This document shows positions 35,255 to 45,902 of a stretch of DNA of 64,000 nucleotides, piece by piece. The notes under the pieces are model-generated. The model ran no database searches and was not told where the DNA came from. It saw nothing but the letters and a program-made list of their open reading frames with translations. Where the stretch lies: positions 37,121-101,120 of the forward strand of contig JALHCK010000007.1 of assembly GCA_022841205.1 (NCBI GenBank), written 5' to 3'. Source of the stretch: Methanomicrobiales archaeon (GTDB taxonomy: Archaea; Halobacteriota; Methanomicrobia; Methanomicrobiales; Methanospirillaceae). Position 1 is the stretch's first letter. Every line of letters starts with the position of its first letter. The position numbers and the translations under genes are program-made.

Positions 35255-35881
35255 TCACGCGTTCCTGGCCTTGATCTTCTTCAGCCTGAAGAGTTCTTCC
35301 CGCTCCATCTCGTCGAGCCGCATCTTGATGAAGTCGCGGGCCTCCGTGAGCTCGGGAATAACCTTGAACTCGAGTGCATTTACCCGCCGCTTGGTAGACT
35401 CGATCTCGTCGAGAAGTTTCTTCATGGTGGTCTCTATCTCCGCACTCTCGATGATCGACTCGACAAGGTCTTCGTAGGCAGAAGCCGCCTCGTCGATTGC
35501 AGAAGTTGTCCCGAGGAGCCCGTACCCGCGGTCAACAAGGTTCTTTTTGACCTTCGATGATTCGATCTCGGGCACGACAACACCCATGATGTTCTTGCTG
35601 GCAAGTGCGATGTTTGGCACTTCATGCACCGACAGTGCCGCCGACTTGACACCGATGGACCCCTCCACCGTGTCGGCAAAGGCTATCATCTGGATGGCCC
35701 GCTCGTATTTTTCGGCAAGTTCGCTCTTGCTGTCCTTTGCCTCTTCAAGCACCTTGAAAAATTCAATGATCAGTCCATCGCGCTTCATCTTGAGGATCTT
35801 GTACCCACGCTCCGAGAGGGCTATCCGCCGCTTCAGGTTGATCAGTTCCGACCTCGTGGGTTTGATGTCTCGCAGCGCCAC
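35255..35881 (-). CDS. atpD: A1Ao ATP synthase subunit D (central stalk)
   Basis: Central-stalk subunit D, 208 residues, almost entirely helical with long coiled-coil stretches (about 10-75 and 130-195), matching the rotor shaft role. The N-terminal DIKPTRSELINLKRRI is the family signature. The start is GTG 35881 with GGAG about ten bases upstream. It is last of nine atp genes. Confidence 0.93.
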   Translation of the reverse strand: MALRDIKPTRSELINLKRRIALSERGYKILKMKRDGLIIEFFKVLEEAKDSKSELAEKYERAIQMIAFADTVEGSIGVKSAALSVHEVPNIALASKNIMGVVVPEIESSKVKKNLVDRGYGLLGTTSAIDEAASAYEDLVESIIESAEIETTMKKLLDEIESTKRRVNALEFKVIPELTEARDFIKMRLDEMEREELFRLKKIKARNA

Positions 35882-35887
35882 GTAAAC

Positions 35888-37275
<1,388 letters not shown>

Positions 37276-37279
<4 letters not shown>

Positions 37280-39039
37280 GCCGACGACCTCAGTTCGTTG
37301 AACTCGCTTTCCATGGCTTTCAGGATACGTTCGAGCTCCGGCTTGTAGTCCTTGATGAACTTGATCTGGGGAAGATCGTTCTTGGACCTGGTCCCGATGA
37401 TCTGCTGCGGGGTAACCCCTGCGGACTGTACAGCATAGGCCTGGTCGGCAAAAGCCTTGATCGCCTTCACCATCTCGTACTGCTTGGACATGTCGCAGAA
37501 CGTGTCCACGGCATCGTAGGCATTCTGCTGCAGGAAGATCTCACGGATCATCCGTGCCACTTCGATTGTGACCTGTTCTGCCTCGGGCAGGGCATCGGAG
37601 CCCACCAGCTGTACGATCTCCTGGAGTTCGGCTTCCTTCTGGAGGATCTCCATCGCCCATGACCGGAGCGTGTTCCATTCCGGAGATACTTCCCGGTCGT
37701 ACCAGTCATTGAGCGTATCAAGGTAGAGCGAGTACGAGTTGAGCCAGTTGATGGCCGGAAAGTGCCTTCGCTGGGAGAGCTTGGCATCCAGTGCCCAGAA
37801 GACTTTCACGATACGAAGCGTGTTCTGGGTGACCGGCTCGGAGAAATCGCCTCCCGGGGGAGAGACCGCACCGATGACAGATACCGACCCGTTCTTCCCC
37901 GAAAGGGTCTCTACCAGTCCGGCCCGCTCGTAGAACTCCGAGAGCCGGGCGGCGAGGTATGCAGGGTATCCTTCTTCACCGGGCATCTCTTCAAGCCGGG
38001 AAGAGATCTCCCTCATCGCCTCGGCCCACCGGGAGGTGGAGTCTGCCATGAGCGAGACGTCGTAGCCCATATCGCGGAAATACTCGGCGATGGTGATCCC
38101 GGTGTACACCGATGCTTCACGGGCGGCGACCGGCATGTTGCTCGTGTTGGCGATAAGCACCGTCCTCTCCATGAGCGGCTTTCCGGTCTTTGGGTCCTCG
38201 AGCCCGGGGAACTCGGTCAGGACCTCGGTCATCTCGTTTCCGCGCTCCCCGCAGCCGATATAGACGACGATCTCCGCGTCACTCCACTTGGCAAGCTGCT
38301 GCTGGGTGACCGTTTTTCCGCTCCCGAACGGGCCGGGGATCGCCGCGGTGCCCCCCTTGGCGATGGGAAACAGGCCGTCGAGGATCCGCTGCCCGGTGAT
38401 GAGCGGGATGGTCGGGTTCATCTTTTCCCGGACCGGACGGGGAACCCGCACCGGCCACTTGTGCATCATGGAAAGCGTTGTACCCGAATCGAGGGTACAG
38501 ACAGTCTCCCCGACGGTGAATGAACCTGCCCTGATGCTCTTTACCAGGCCGCCCTGGACGTTTGGCGGCACGAGAATCTTATGGACGATGTTTGTCTCCT
38601 GGACTTCACCGATGATCGATCCCGGTGACACCCGGTCCCCTTCCTTCACCAGCGGTCTGAAATCCCACTTTTTCTGGTGATCGAGTCCTGGTGCAGAGAC
38701 ACCCCGCTGGATGAAATCTCCCATCTTGTCCACGAGGACGGAGAGGGGTCTCTGAATCCCGTCATAAATACCGGTCAGGAGTCCCGGACCAAGCTCCACG
38801 GCGAGAGAAAGCCCCGTGTTGATCACGGGCTCTCCGGGTCTGATCCCCGAGGTGTCCTCGTAGACCTGGATGATGATGTCTTCACCCTCGATCTTGATGA
38901 CCTCTCCCATGAGCTCTTCGGAGCCGACCTTCACCACGTCGTACATATGCGCGTCAACATTGACCGCGGTGACGACCGGCCCGGCAATCCGTCGTAGAAC
39001 TCCGGCCCTGCCTTTCTCTGTTATCTCTTTTACTTCCAC
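37276..39039 (-). CDS. atpA: A1Ao ATP synthase catalytic subunit A
   Basis: Catalytic subunit, 587 residues with the archaeal-specific bulge domain. Walker A is GPFGSGKTVT (about residues 231-240), followed by CGERGNEM and the SLMADSTSRWAEA segment characteristic of V/A-type enzymes. There is no intein insertion. The start is GTG 39039, inside the end of atpF; ten bases overlap. The enzyme uses the sodium or proton gradient made by methanogenesis to synthesise ATP. Confidence 0.97.
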
Positions 39040-39332
39040 AGATCAACACCCACTGATCGCTTTATTCTCTCCCTCATGGTCATACCTCCTGCCTCGCCCC
39101 CGACTGCAATCACGGTCGGTTTTACTGAATTTTCGAGCGTGGCCTGGAGACGCCGCGGGATCCTGTTCATGTCCCTGCTCTGCAGGACGAGGATGCCGAT
39201 GGTTCCATCGTCGAGTGCCCGGGTGATGGTCGCGGTGAGCTTTTCTTCGGTCTCGGCAGTGTAAGTCTTCCGGACTCCTGCCAGCCTGAACCCGAGGACA
39301 AACTCGTGGTCGCCGATTACTGCTATCTCCAT
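39030..39332 (-). CDS. atpF: A1Ao ATP synthase subunit F
   Basis: Small central-stalk subunit of 100 residues with the family N-terminus IAVIGDHEFVLGFRLAGV and the ITRALDDGTIGILVLQ strand-helix unit. It binds D at the base of the rotor shaft. Two bases separate it from atpC, so the genes are tightly packed. Confidence 0.93.
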   Translation of the reverse strand: MEIAVIGDHEFVLGFRLAGVRKTYTAETEEKLTATITRALDDGTIGILVLQSRDMNRIPRRLQATLENSVKPTVIAVGGEAGGMTMRERIKRSVGVDLWK

Positions 39333-39333
39333 C

Positions 39334-40389
39334 TCACATCACCAGGTAACTCCGTATCCGCTCCACCGGCAAGGACACATCCTTTCCCCGTGCAATCGCC
39401 CGGAGGTTGAAGATCTCGTACTTCTTCTTCTCAAGGTAGGTGAGGATGGGGTGGATGGAGAACGGGTTCAGCTTGGAGAGCGATTCCATGTGGGAGAGCT
39501 GCACCTTGATGAGCTCTATCTCGATCTCGCGAAGCGACTTCTCGCCTTCCAGCATATCGAGCATGGCGATGAGCGGTTTTAAACGGACCTTTTCCTTGAG
39601 CACACCAATGAACTCCTTCTGGTCGCCAGTGCTGATGAGGTGCTGGAATTCCTCGGCCGAAAACGTGCCGCCCGGGACCACCATGGAGCGGTAATCCTCG
39701 TCCCTGTAATCCTTCCGGAGCCTGAACATGTTCCTGATGTTCGTGAAATCGATGTCAAGCAGGATGTACTCGAGGAACTGTTTCCCGCCGCGAAAACCGC
39801 TTCGTGCCTCTGCCAGGAGTTCTTCATAGAACTGCTTGTAGAGTTCGTTCTCGATCCGGGCAAAGGACTCCTTCTCCAGTGCTTCATCGAGGCCCTGGGA
39901 AATGACCGGGTATACGAAATGCCCTTTCAGTGCCTCCACGATCCGTGCCGGAGTCTCTTCCTTGATCAGCCTGTCGAGAAATACACGGTCCAGCTCCCCT
40001 GCCGGTACGAGCACCTCGCGGATCTTCCCGGCGCTCATCCCCTGGGTCTTCCCCCGGAGGATAGTGAGCACGTTCTGGATATCCCACCGTCGGAGATACG
40101 ACCGGGTGAACTCCTTGAGGGTACCGGGAGTGATCTTCTGGATCTGCTGGTATTCCTTGGCAAGGTTCCAGGAGAGTGCCAGTTCCACGAGGTCGATCCC
40201 CTGGAACGACGGGGCAAGCTCGTCGATCTCTTTCTTGTACTCTGTCTCTTCGATGAACCGGGTGATCTCAGGAAGGCCCATGTTCAGGAGCCGCAGGTAG
40301 TCCTCGCGGGGAATGAGCTTGGATTTCCTGACCCGCATCCTCGTGCAGACATACACGTAGGGCACCGGTCCGGAACTGACTTCAGCCAT
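39334..40389 (-). CDS. atpC: A1Ao ATP synthase subunit C
   Basis: Funnel-shaped adaptor between the rotor shaft and the K ring; 351 residues, mainly helical, with a threefold internal pattern. Near the N-terminus the YVCTRMRVRKSKLIPREDYLRLL block and, near the C-terminus, the FSIHPILTYLEKKKYEIFNLR block identify the family. The ATG at 40389 is preceded by GAGGTGAG. Confidence 0.94.
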   Translation of the reverse strand: MAEVSSGPVPYVYVCTRMRVRKSKLIPREDYLRLLNMGLPEITRFIEETEYKKEIDELAPSFQGIDLVELALSWNLAKEYQQIQKITPGTLKEFTRSYLRRWDIQNVLTILRGKTQGMSAGKIREVLVPAGELDRVFLDRLIKEETPARIVEALKGHFVYPVISQGLDEALEKESFARIENELYKQFYEELLAEARSGFRGGKQFLEYILLDIDFTNIRNMFRLRKDYRDEDYRSMVVPGGTFSAEEFQHLISTGDQKEFIGVLKEKVRLKPLIAMLDMLEGEKSLREIEIELIKVQLSHMESLSKLNPFSIHPILTYLEKKKYEIFNLRAIARGKDVSLPVERIRSYLVM

Positions 40390-40400
40390 CCACGCTCACC

Positions 40401-40979
40401 TCACCTGAACAGGATATCAGATGCATCCTTCAGCACGTTCTCCCATACATCGTCAAGGAACATCCGGTAGCTGGAATCGATCTGGAGTTTGCCATCCCTG
40501 CTCTCGACAATTATGCCTCCCTCGATATCTACCGGTTCGCCTGCCGAAAAGCCCGAAAAAGCGGGGTTCCCGGCAAGGATCTGCACGAGGGCATCGCGAT
40601 CGCGCCTGTTGCAATGGACAATGCCATCAGGGATCTCCGTCCTGGCCCTGGTAAGCAGGCTCTTTATGGCATCGCGGTGGAAATCTCCCGGCAGCGATTC
40701 TATCCTGGAAAGGGCCGTTGTATAGACGTTTTCCAGGAGCTCTTTCTGCGTGTTGAGGAGCTGCCGTTTCACTACCAGGTTTGCGGAAGAGACCTCCTGG
40801 TTCATGATGTGTGCCATCTGGCGGTCGACGTCCTGGTCAGCCGCCAGCTTTATCCGTTCGGCTTTCTCCTGGGCAGCGCCAAGGATTGTTGCCCGCTCAG
40901 CCTGGGTCTCCTGCCTGATACGGTCGGTCTCCTTGGTTGCCTCCTCCCTGATCTTTTCGATGACCGCTTCCAGTCCCAT
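40401..40979 (-). CDS. atpE: A1Ao ATP synthase subunit E (peripheral stalk)
   Basis: Peripheral stalk subunit of 192 residues. The first 100 residues form an uninterrupted charged helix (EKIREEATKETDRIRQETQ, then AERIKLAADQDVDRQMAHI), which pairs with subunit H. The C-terminal globular part ends in GGIIVESRDGKLQIDSSY, typical of the family. Confidence 0.93.
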   Translation of the reverse strand: MGLEAVIEKIREEATKETDRIRQETQAERATILGAAQEKAERIKLAADQDVDRQMAHIMNQEVSSANLVVKRQLLNTQKELLENVYTTALSRIESLPGDFHRDAIKSLLTRARTEIPDGIVHCNRRDRDALVQILAGNPAFSGFSAGEPVDIEGGIIVESRDGKLQIDSSYRMFLDDVWENVLKDASDILFR

Positions 40980-40993
40980 GGTCTACTCCTGGA

Positions 40994-41242
40994 TCAGAAC
41001 AGCATCAGGAGACTGACTACAAGACCGAAGATGACGATGGTTTCAGGGATGACGGTCAGCAACAGGACAAGACCAAAGACGTCCTTGTTCTCGGCAGTCG
41101 CCCCGACCGCTGCAGAACCAATCGACATTTCTGCAATTGCCGTGGCAATCCCGGTCAAACCGACGGAAAGCGCTGCACCAAGGGCCTTCAATCCAATCTG
41201 CGATGCTTCTGCAACCTGTACTGCTATATCAAGTTCTGCCAT
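40994..41242 (-). CDS. atpK: A1Ao ATP synthase subunit K (c-ring proteolipid)
   Basis: Proteolipid of 82 residues, a single two-helix hairpin. The ion-binding carboxylate is in helix 2 (PETIVIFGL); another acidic residue sits at AIAEMSIG at the end of helix 1. This makes a ring of many identical hairpins, unlike the fused proteolipids of some methanogens. Whether it binds sodium or protons cannot be settled without a structure-based comparison. Confidence 0.94.
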   Translation of the reverse strand: MAELDIAVQVAEASQIGLKALGAALSVGLTGIATAIAEMSIGSAAVGATAENKDVFGLVLLLTVIPETIVIFGLVVSLLMLF

Positions 41243-41246
41243 TTTA

Positions 41247-43217
41247 TTAATCCTCCGTAAATCTCCGTTTCATTCCAAATGGGCTGTACTTCTTTCCTCC
41301 ACCTTTGTAGAACTTGGTGAAGAATTCAACGTAATGCAACCTGAGGGACTGCAATCCGCCGCCGAGCATTCCAAGAACGGTGTTCATGAGATGCCCGATC
41401 AGGAAGACCAGGACCCCGACAATGGTGAGTCCCACTCCGAAAATGGACAAGTTTACCAATTGTGGTTCAATGATCATGCCGATGGCGATAAAATTCACCA
41501 CCATGGCGATAGCAACTGAAGAGAGCCCCACCCCTACCAGACGTGCAAAGGAGAGCACATGGGAAAGGATGGTGGGGAGTTCGACAAGCTCAAGCCCTGA
41601 ATCCATTGCGATGAACACGATGCCAAGCAGGATCATGACTGCACCGGATATTGCCGGCAAAGACAGTCCCATGACAACCGGTGGAACTCCGGTAAAGTCT
41701 GGCATCAGCGGCAATGCAAATGCCGACCACACCATCAGCAGGATACCCCACATGGCCAGGATCCAGCCCAGGTTTGCAAGAACAGCGCGTGTCCGGTGAG
41801 ACCCATGGTCCTGCCGGGCATGGTTCACCATGCCGAGTATCCTTCCAACGGTGATATAAGCAATCCCGATCCAGACCGACATGATCATCAGTTCCGGGAC
41901 CGCCGGTCCGTGTCCACCGGCATGACCGATGTTCAGGTGCCTTGAAGGCAGGACCGATTCGAGGCCGGGAATAGAAAACCCGAGAAATTCGCTGAACAGG
42001 AGACCAAAAATGATGCTCGATACGCTGGCGTTCCGGAGCACTTTAAGGAGCATCCTGATGTCGTCTCCCTTCAGGACTTTCCCAAGGCCGAGGCTCATGG
42101 CCAGCAGGATCAGCCCATAACCCACGTCCCCAAGGATCAGCCCGAAGAAAATCGGGAACACTATGGAGATGAACAGCGTGGGATCGATCTCGGTATACTT
42201 TGGCCTCGAATAGACATCAAGAAGGAGCTGGCTTGGTCTTGCATAACTGATGTTGTCATACTCGACCGGGGGGATATCTTTCCCGGGCTCGATTGGTAGT
42301 TCCGTGACAAAAGCCCGCCCCCCTGATGCCCTTGTGATGCCGTCTGTGATGGCGGAAACGTCCTGCGTGGGGACCCACCCCTCGGCGATAAAGGCGTGAT
42401 CGGTTGTTGCGAACCGCAGGGGTGCCTCGGCTTTCTCCACGTCCATGGAGAGCAGCTCGTCGCAGGCAACAAGGAACCCGGCATGGCGCTCCCTGAGGTC
42501 ATCGATCTTTGCCGATACTTCGGCCATCTCCTTCTTCACCGCCTCGAGGCGGACCGAGTATACCGCGATCCGTTCGGCAGCCGGTCCTGACTCATGAGGG
42601 ATTGCGACCGCCTGGAACTGGGCATCTAGCAGGGTCCGTTCCACGTCGGGGCGCAACTCAGCCGGCACCGCGACGATCAGAAGGTTGCCCTTCTTTGACT
42701 CGGCATAGTATTCCTCGCGGGCGACCCCGACATCGACCTTCTTTGGCACATAACCGGCTATAACAGAGATTGTCCGGTACCCGTGCAGTAGTGAAAGGTC
42801 AACAGGGACTCCGGCAAACGGCTTGAGGGACTCGATCGTATTCTCGAGCTCCTTTGCCTGGTTTTCAAGGGCGGACCGGGTCGCGAGCAGGTCTTCGACC
42901 TCTTTTTCGATCTCCGGGAGCTCGGTCTCGATCTGGTCTTTAAGGCGCGATGCCGATAGCATCTGCGACGGGTCCATGTCCTCAGGCCTGATCGCAAAAG
43001 CGCTGGTGACCGAACGGAGCCGTAGCAGCTCCGTTGAGGTCTCTCCGGCACCCTCGAGCGGCACACCAAGGCGGTAGCCCTGGTATTCCTCCGAGTCATC
43101 CTCGATAAAGTCCTCGATGTGGAAAATCCGCTGGTGGTGAAGCTCGCCTATGACCGGGGCCATCACGTTGCGGGGTGCAGCGATAAGGATCCTGCTCATC
43201 TGTTCAGGCGAAAACAT
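41247..43217 (-). CDS. atpI: A1Ao ATP synthase subunit I (a-type stator)
   Basis: Membrane stator subunit a of 656 residues. The N-terminal half is cytosolic with coiled coils (about 90-125, 215-240); the C-terminal half has about seven or eight transmembrane helices, including VFPIFFGLILGDVGYGLIL and the FARLVGVGLSSVAIAMVVN helix with the essential arginine. It overlaps the end of atpH by 14 bases. Confidence 0.95.
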   Translation of the reverse strand: MFSPEQMSRILIAAPRNVMAPVIGELHHQRIFHIEDFIEDDSEEYQGYRLGVPLEGAGETSTELLRLRSVTSAFAIRPEDMDPSQMLSASRLKDQIETELPEIEKEVEDLLATRSALENQAKELENTIESLKPFAGVPVDLSLLHGYRTISVIAGYVPKKVDVGVAREEYYAESKKGNLLIVAVPAELRPDVERTLLDAQFQAVAIPHESGPAAERIAVYSVRLEAVKKEMAEVSAKIDDLRERHAGFLVACDELLSMDVEKAEAPLRFATTDHAFIAEGWVPTQDVSAITDGITRASGGRAFVTELPIEPGKDIPPVEYDNISYARPSQLLLDVYSRPKYTEIDPTLFISIVFPIFFGLILGDVGYGLILLAMSLGLGKVLKGDDIRMLLKVLRNASVSSIIFGLLFSEFLGFSIPGLESVLPSRHLNIGHAGGHGPAVPELMIMSVWIGIAYITVGRILGMVNHARQDHGSHRTRAVLANLGWILAMWGILLMVWSAFALPLMPDFTGVPPVVMGLSLPAISGAVMILLGIVFIAMDSGLELVELPTILSHVLSFARLVGVGLSSVAIAMVVNFIAIGMIIEPQLVNLSIFGVGLTIVGVLVFLIGHLMNTVLGMLGGGLQSLRLHYVEFFTKFYKGGGKKYSPFGMKRRFTED

Positions 43218-43533
43218 GCAGCTTCTCCTTAAATCGTGAAACCAGCAGTTCCACGGCTGGATTAAGGTTATTACTGCCTTTTGCCTTCAGATCAGCTGCC
43301 TTCCGCTCGCCTTCCCTGACGATCTCGGCGTGCTTCCTTTCCGCCTGCTGCCGTGCCTCTGCAAGCCTCATCTTCTTGTACTCGTCGGCATTGGCTGTCG
43401 CTTTCATCACAATGTTTCCGGCTTCGAGTTCGGAGTCAGAAAGGTTCCGCTTTCTCTCGGCCATGACCGTGCTGATTCGTGACTGGTACTCTTCTTCGGT
43501 TGCTCTGATGCTTTTTAATACCTCAGTCTTCAT
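43204..43533 (-). CDS. atpH: A1Ao ATP synthase subunit H (peripheral stalk)
   Basis: First gene of the operon; a 109-residue, almost fully helical protein (MKTEVLKSIRATEEEYQSRI..., then MRLAEARQQAERKHAEIVRE), which forms the right-handed coiled coil with E. The frame extends upstream to 43569, but ATG 43533 has a perfect GAGGAGG four bases before it and gives the family start. Confidence 0.9.
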   Translation of the reverse strand: MKTEVLKSIRATEEEYQSRISTVMAERKRNLSDSELEAGNIVMKATANADEYKKMRLAEARQQAERKHAEIVREGERKAADLKAKGSNNLNPAVELLVSRFKEKLHVFA

Positions 43534-43576
43534 CCAACCTCCTCTCACGGCAGATGAAATGTTTGCCATGAACTGT

Positions 43577-43587
43577 TCTTATATCTG
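43577..43587 (-). promoter_or_regulatory. TATA box of the ATP synthase operon
   Basis: The minus strand reads CAGATATAAGAAC, about 45-50 bases before the atpH ATG. This gives a leader of some 23 bases containing GAGGAGG. It is the only promoter-like element seen for the nine-gene operon. Confidence 0.55.
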
Positions 43588-43796
43588 TTGATATTTATCT
43601 CTCCGTAAATGCAGTATTTCATGAAAAATAACCGGATCTGCTGGAAAATAAAGGAGATTTGCCGGAGATCCGGGGGGGTTCCGGCCACCTCCCATGCGCG
43701 AAAAGGAGTGGCGGGTTGCCGGCAACCCATATTCCAGCACCATCCCGGTAGACGGGTGCCCGGGTTTGCAGGGTTATTACGCGGTTACCCGCTTTT

Positions 43797-44297
43797 TTAT
43801 TGTCCGTTACTGGTGGTACGGTCAAAGTGCAGGGACGGGTGCACGAGGCTTGCTGCAGCGGATGCCGGAGCGTCCCGGACCGAGATTGACCCCTCCCCGC
43901 CCGAGAGGACCGTCCCGGCCAGCTCATCGGAAGAACAGAGGAGGTGCTGTTCCGGATGGCTTCCCCGCTGGATGGCGCAGGAGAGGAGGATCTCCGGGGC
44001 ACACGATACGAGGTATCGAAGCCTGCGTGAACCGGGATGTCCCCGGGGCATGACGACCACCGGGTGCCGGTATGTCCTCACCAGCTCGAGCAGCATGAAG
44101 GCCGGTTCAACCGGCCCTCCCTCCGGGGCAGACACGGCCACGACATCGCTCCTTTCGAGGGTGGTGCATATTTCACCGGTGGCGGTCTCGAGGCACAGGG
44201 AGAACCGGTCTCCAATAAGTCCGGCGAGGACAAAGGACCGGCCCCCCTCGACCAGGAGCAGGGTTTTTTCATCGGGCAGATTGTAGCGGGTATCCAT
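43797..44297 (-). CDS. Hypothetical protein at the end of the lonB operon
   Basis: A 166-residue protein with GGAGTG before its ATG. The sequence begins with strands (KTLLLVEGGRSFVLAGLIGDRFSL) and contains RTYRHPVVVMPRGHPGSRRLRYLVS in the middle; the C-terminal 50 residues are less ordered, with alanine and serine. No catalytic motif or family was recognised. It follows the BofA-like gene by 59 bases on the same strand and may belong to the same transcript. A competing frame on the plus strand (43609-44286) has atypical composition and is less likely. Confidence 0.55.
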   Translation of the reverse strand: MDTRYNLPDEKTLLLVEGGRSFVLAGLIGDRFSLCLETATGEICTTLERSDVVAVSAPEGGPVEPAFMLLELVRTYRHPVVVMPRGHPGSRRLRYLVSCAPEILLSCAIQRGSHPEQHLLCSSDELAGTVLSGGEGSISVRDAPASAAASLVHPSLHFDRTTSNGQ

Positions 44298-44356
44298 CCG
44301 GCACTCCTTTTCCTGGAAAGTGTTATGCTCCTTTTTTTTTCGTCAAGGCCCCCCGG

Positions 44357-44617
44357 TCAGGAGACAGGGTGCCCGATGAGCTGCATGATTACGACGATCA
44401 GCGTGCCCGGTATTCCCCCAAGGGCGCTCAGGAGGAGGTTTACCGGTGTATACCCGATGTCGGGTCTCCCGACATATCCCATCAGGCCAAAGTAGTTGAC
44501 CGAGAAGAGGATGACCAGGCCGATCACCGAGTTGATGATGATCTTCACGATGTCCCTGATGACAAAGATGAGGACGATGGCGATCAGGATTCCGGCAACG
44601 ATCAGGGCGACAGACAT
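44357..44617 (-). CDS. BofA-family small membrane protein
   Basis: An 86-residue protein of the pro-sigma-K processing inhibitor BofA family. Two hydrophobic segments (about residues 2-24 and 25-45) flank the conserved KIIINSVIGLVILFSVNYFG block, and the C-terminus holds YTPVNLLLSALGGIPGTLIVV, the family signature. The ATG at 44617 overlaps the tldE stop and has GGTGG upstream; a TTG at 44629 is the alternative. In Bacillus, BofA inhibits an intramembrane protease. Its archaeal role is unknown, but it lies in the operon of the membrane protease LonB. Confidence 0.8.
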   Translation of the reverse strand: MSVALIVAGILIAIVLIFVIRDIVKIIINSVIGLVILFSVNYFGLMGYVGRPDIGYTPVNLLLSALGGIPGTLIVVIMQLIGHPVS

Positions 44618-44618
44618 C

Positions 44619-45902
44619 TTAACCACCAATGATATGCTGGTCTTTTAACCTTATGGAAGGCAGGACCAGTGACCCGATGGTCCGCCGGTCCCGTCCAAGT
44701 CCGGTGATGCTTTCGAGGAGCAAAAAGACGTTTCCTGATAGCATCGCTTTCCTGACCGGCGCCTCGAACGTCCCGTCCTTCACCCGGAAAGGGTTGGTGA
44801 GCTCGACTGAAAAGTCACCGGAAAGTGCGTTTGCGGTGTGTGCTCCGACAACGTCCTGGATGAATATGGCCGGCTCGTCCATCAGGGCGCATTCCGGTCC
44901 TGCTATCACCAGGTTGTGGTGGCCGATGGAGGGCATGCCGCCTGAGCCGGAACGGACCGCACTCCCGGTGCCCGCCGTGCCGTAACGATACGCGGTCTTC
45001 AGGTCGTATGCGAACTCTCCGAGGATGCCGTCGGTGATGAACGGTATCTTCCGCGTCGGGGTGCCTTCGGCATCCCACCGGGTGCTCCCCGGCTTTCCCG
45101 GAAGGAACGGGTCGTCGTAGACCGATATGGCCGGGGCGGCGACCGCTGTCCCTGCCAACCCTGCAAGCCGTGACCGTCCGGCATGGACGTTTCGGCCCGA
45201 AAGTGCCGGGACAATGACTGCAGAGATGAGCTGGGCTGCGGCGAGAGGCGAGAGGACAATATCGTATGCCCCGGAAGAGATCCCGGTGCCGTTTGCCGAA
45301 GATGCGGCAAGAAACCCGGCACGGTCCCCGATCGATGCCGGGTCGAAGTCGGCCGAGCAGGAGATCTCAAACTCGTACCCGGTCGAATTCTCCCGGATGG
45401 CCTCGACCGATGCAGAAACAAGGCTCTGGTCCCGGGAGTACCGTGTCCCGTGGCTGTTGGCGATGGTCACCGTTCCCGTGGAGATCGTTGCTCCGCCGGA
45501 CGTGACCTGGACCGGGTGACGCATGGCCCCTTCCACCATCGCCTCAAGCATCCCCTTAACTGCGGCAGCGCCGGGCCTGACGGCAGGGTCGTACGAGAGA
45601 TCGGGGCCTTTCAGCACCTGCGGACCTGGCAGGCCGCCCCATGCCTGTCCTGTGGCGAGCCTCCCGCTGGCCAGTGCCGCATCAAGGCACTTTTGCCATT
45701 CGGCCGGGTTGCTGGTCGAAGAGGAGCCGATCTTTCCCCCGGCAATGGTCCGGATGGATAGGCTGAAGTACCGGGACTCGATGGACCTGCTCACCGTATC
45801 CCGCTTCAGTTCGGCAGAGGCCGACTGCCCTTCCGCGAAGTAGACTTCGACCTCGTCGGCAGACCTGCTGCCGGCTTTCAGGATGTCGTCAATGATCTCC
45901 AC
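44619..45902 (-). CDS. tldE: TldE/PmbA-family protein
   Basis: Partner subunit of the TldD/TldE heteromeric metalloprotease, which degrades unfolded peptides. It has no HExxxH metal motif, as is normal for TldE. Family features: EVEVYFAEGQSASAELKRDT near the N-terminus, the ISSGAYDIVLSP block, and the GMPSIGHHNLVIAGP loop near the C-terminus. The start is uncertain: GTG 45902 and GTG 45908 overlap the end of tldD slightly, while ATG 45920 would overlap more. I chose 45902 (427 residues). Confidence 0.87.
   Translation of the reverse strand: MEIIDDILKAGSRSADEVEVYFAEGQSASAELKRDTVSRSIESRYFSLSIRTIAGGKIGSSSTSNPAEWQKCLDAALASGRLATGQAWGGLPGPQVLKGPDLSYDPAVRPGAAAVKGMLEAMVEGAMRHPVQVTSGGATISTGTVTIANSHGTRYSRDQSLVSASVEAIRENSTGYEFEISCSADFDPASIGDRAGFLAASSANGTGISSGAYDIVLSPLAAAQLISAVIVPALSGRNVHAGRSRLAGLAGTAVAAPAISVYDDPFLPGKPGSTRWDAEGTPTRKIPFITDGILGEFAYDLKTAYRYGTAGTGSAVRSGSGGMPSIGHHNLVIAGPECALMDEPAIFIQDVVGAHTANALSGDFSVELTNPFRVKDGTFEAPVRKAMLSGNVFLLLESITGLGRDRRTIGSLVLPSIRLKDQHIIGG

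Noticed and set aside
43609..44286. Plus-strand open frame of 225 codons opposite the hypothetical protein
   Set aside because: Arg/Pro/Ser-rich composition and poor start context; the minus-strand frame has a ribosome binding site and operon context.
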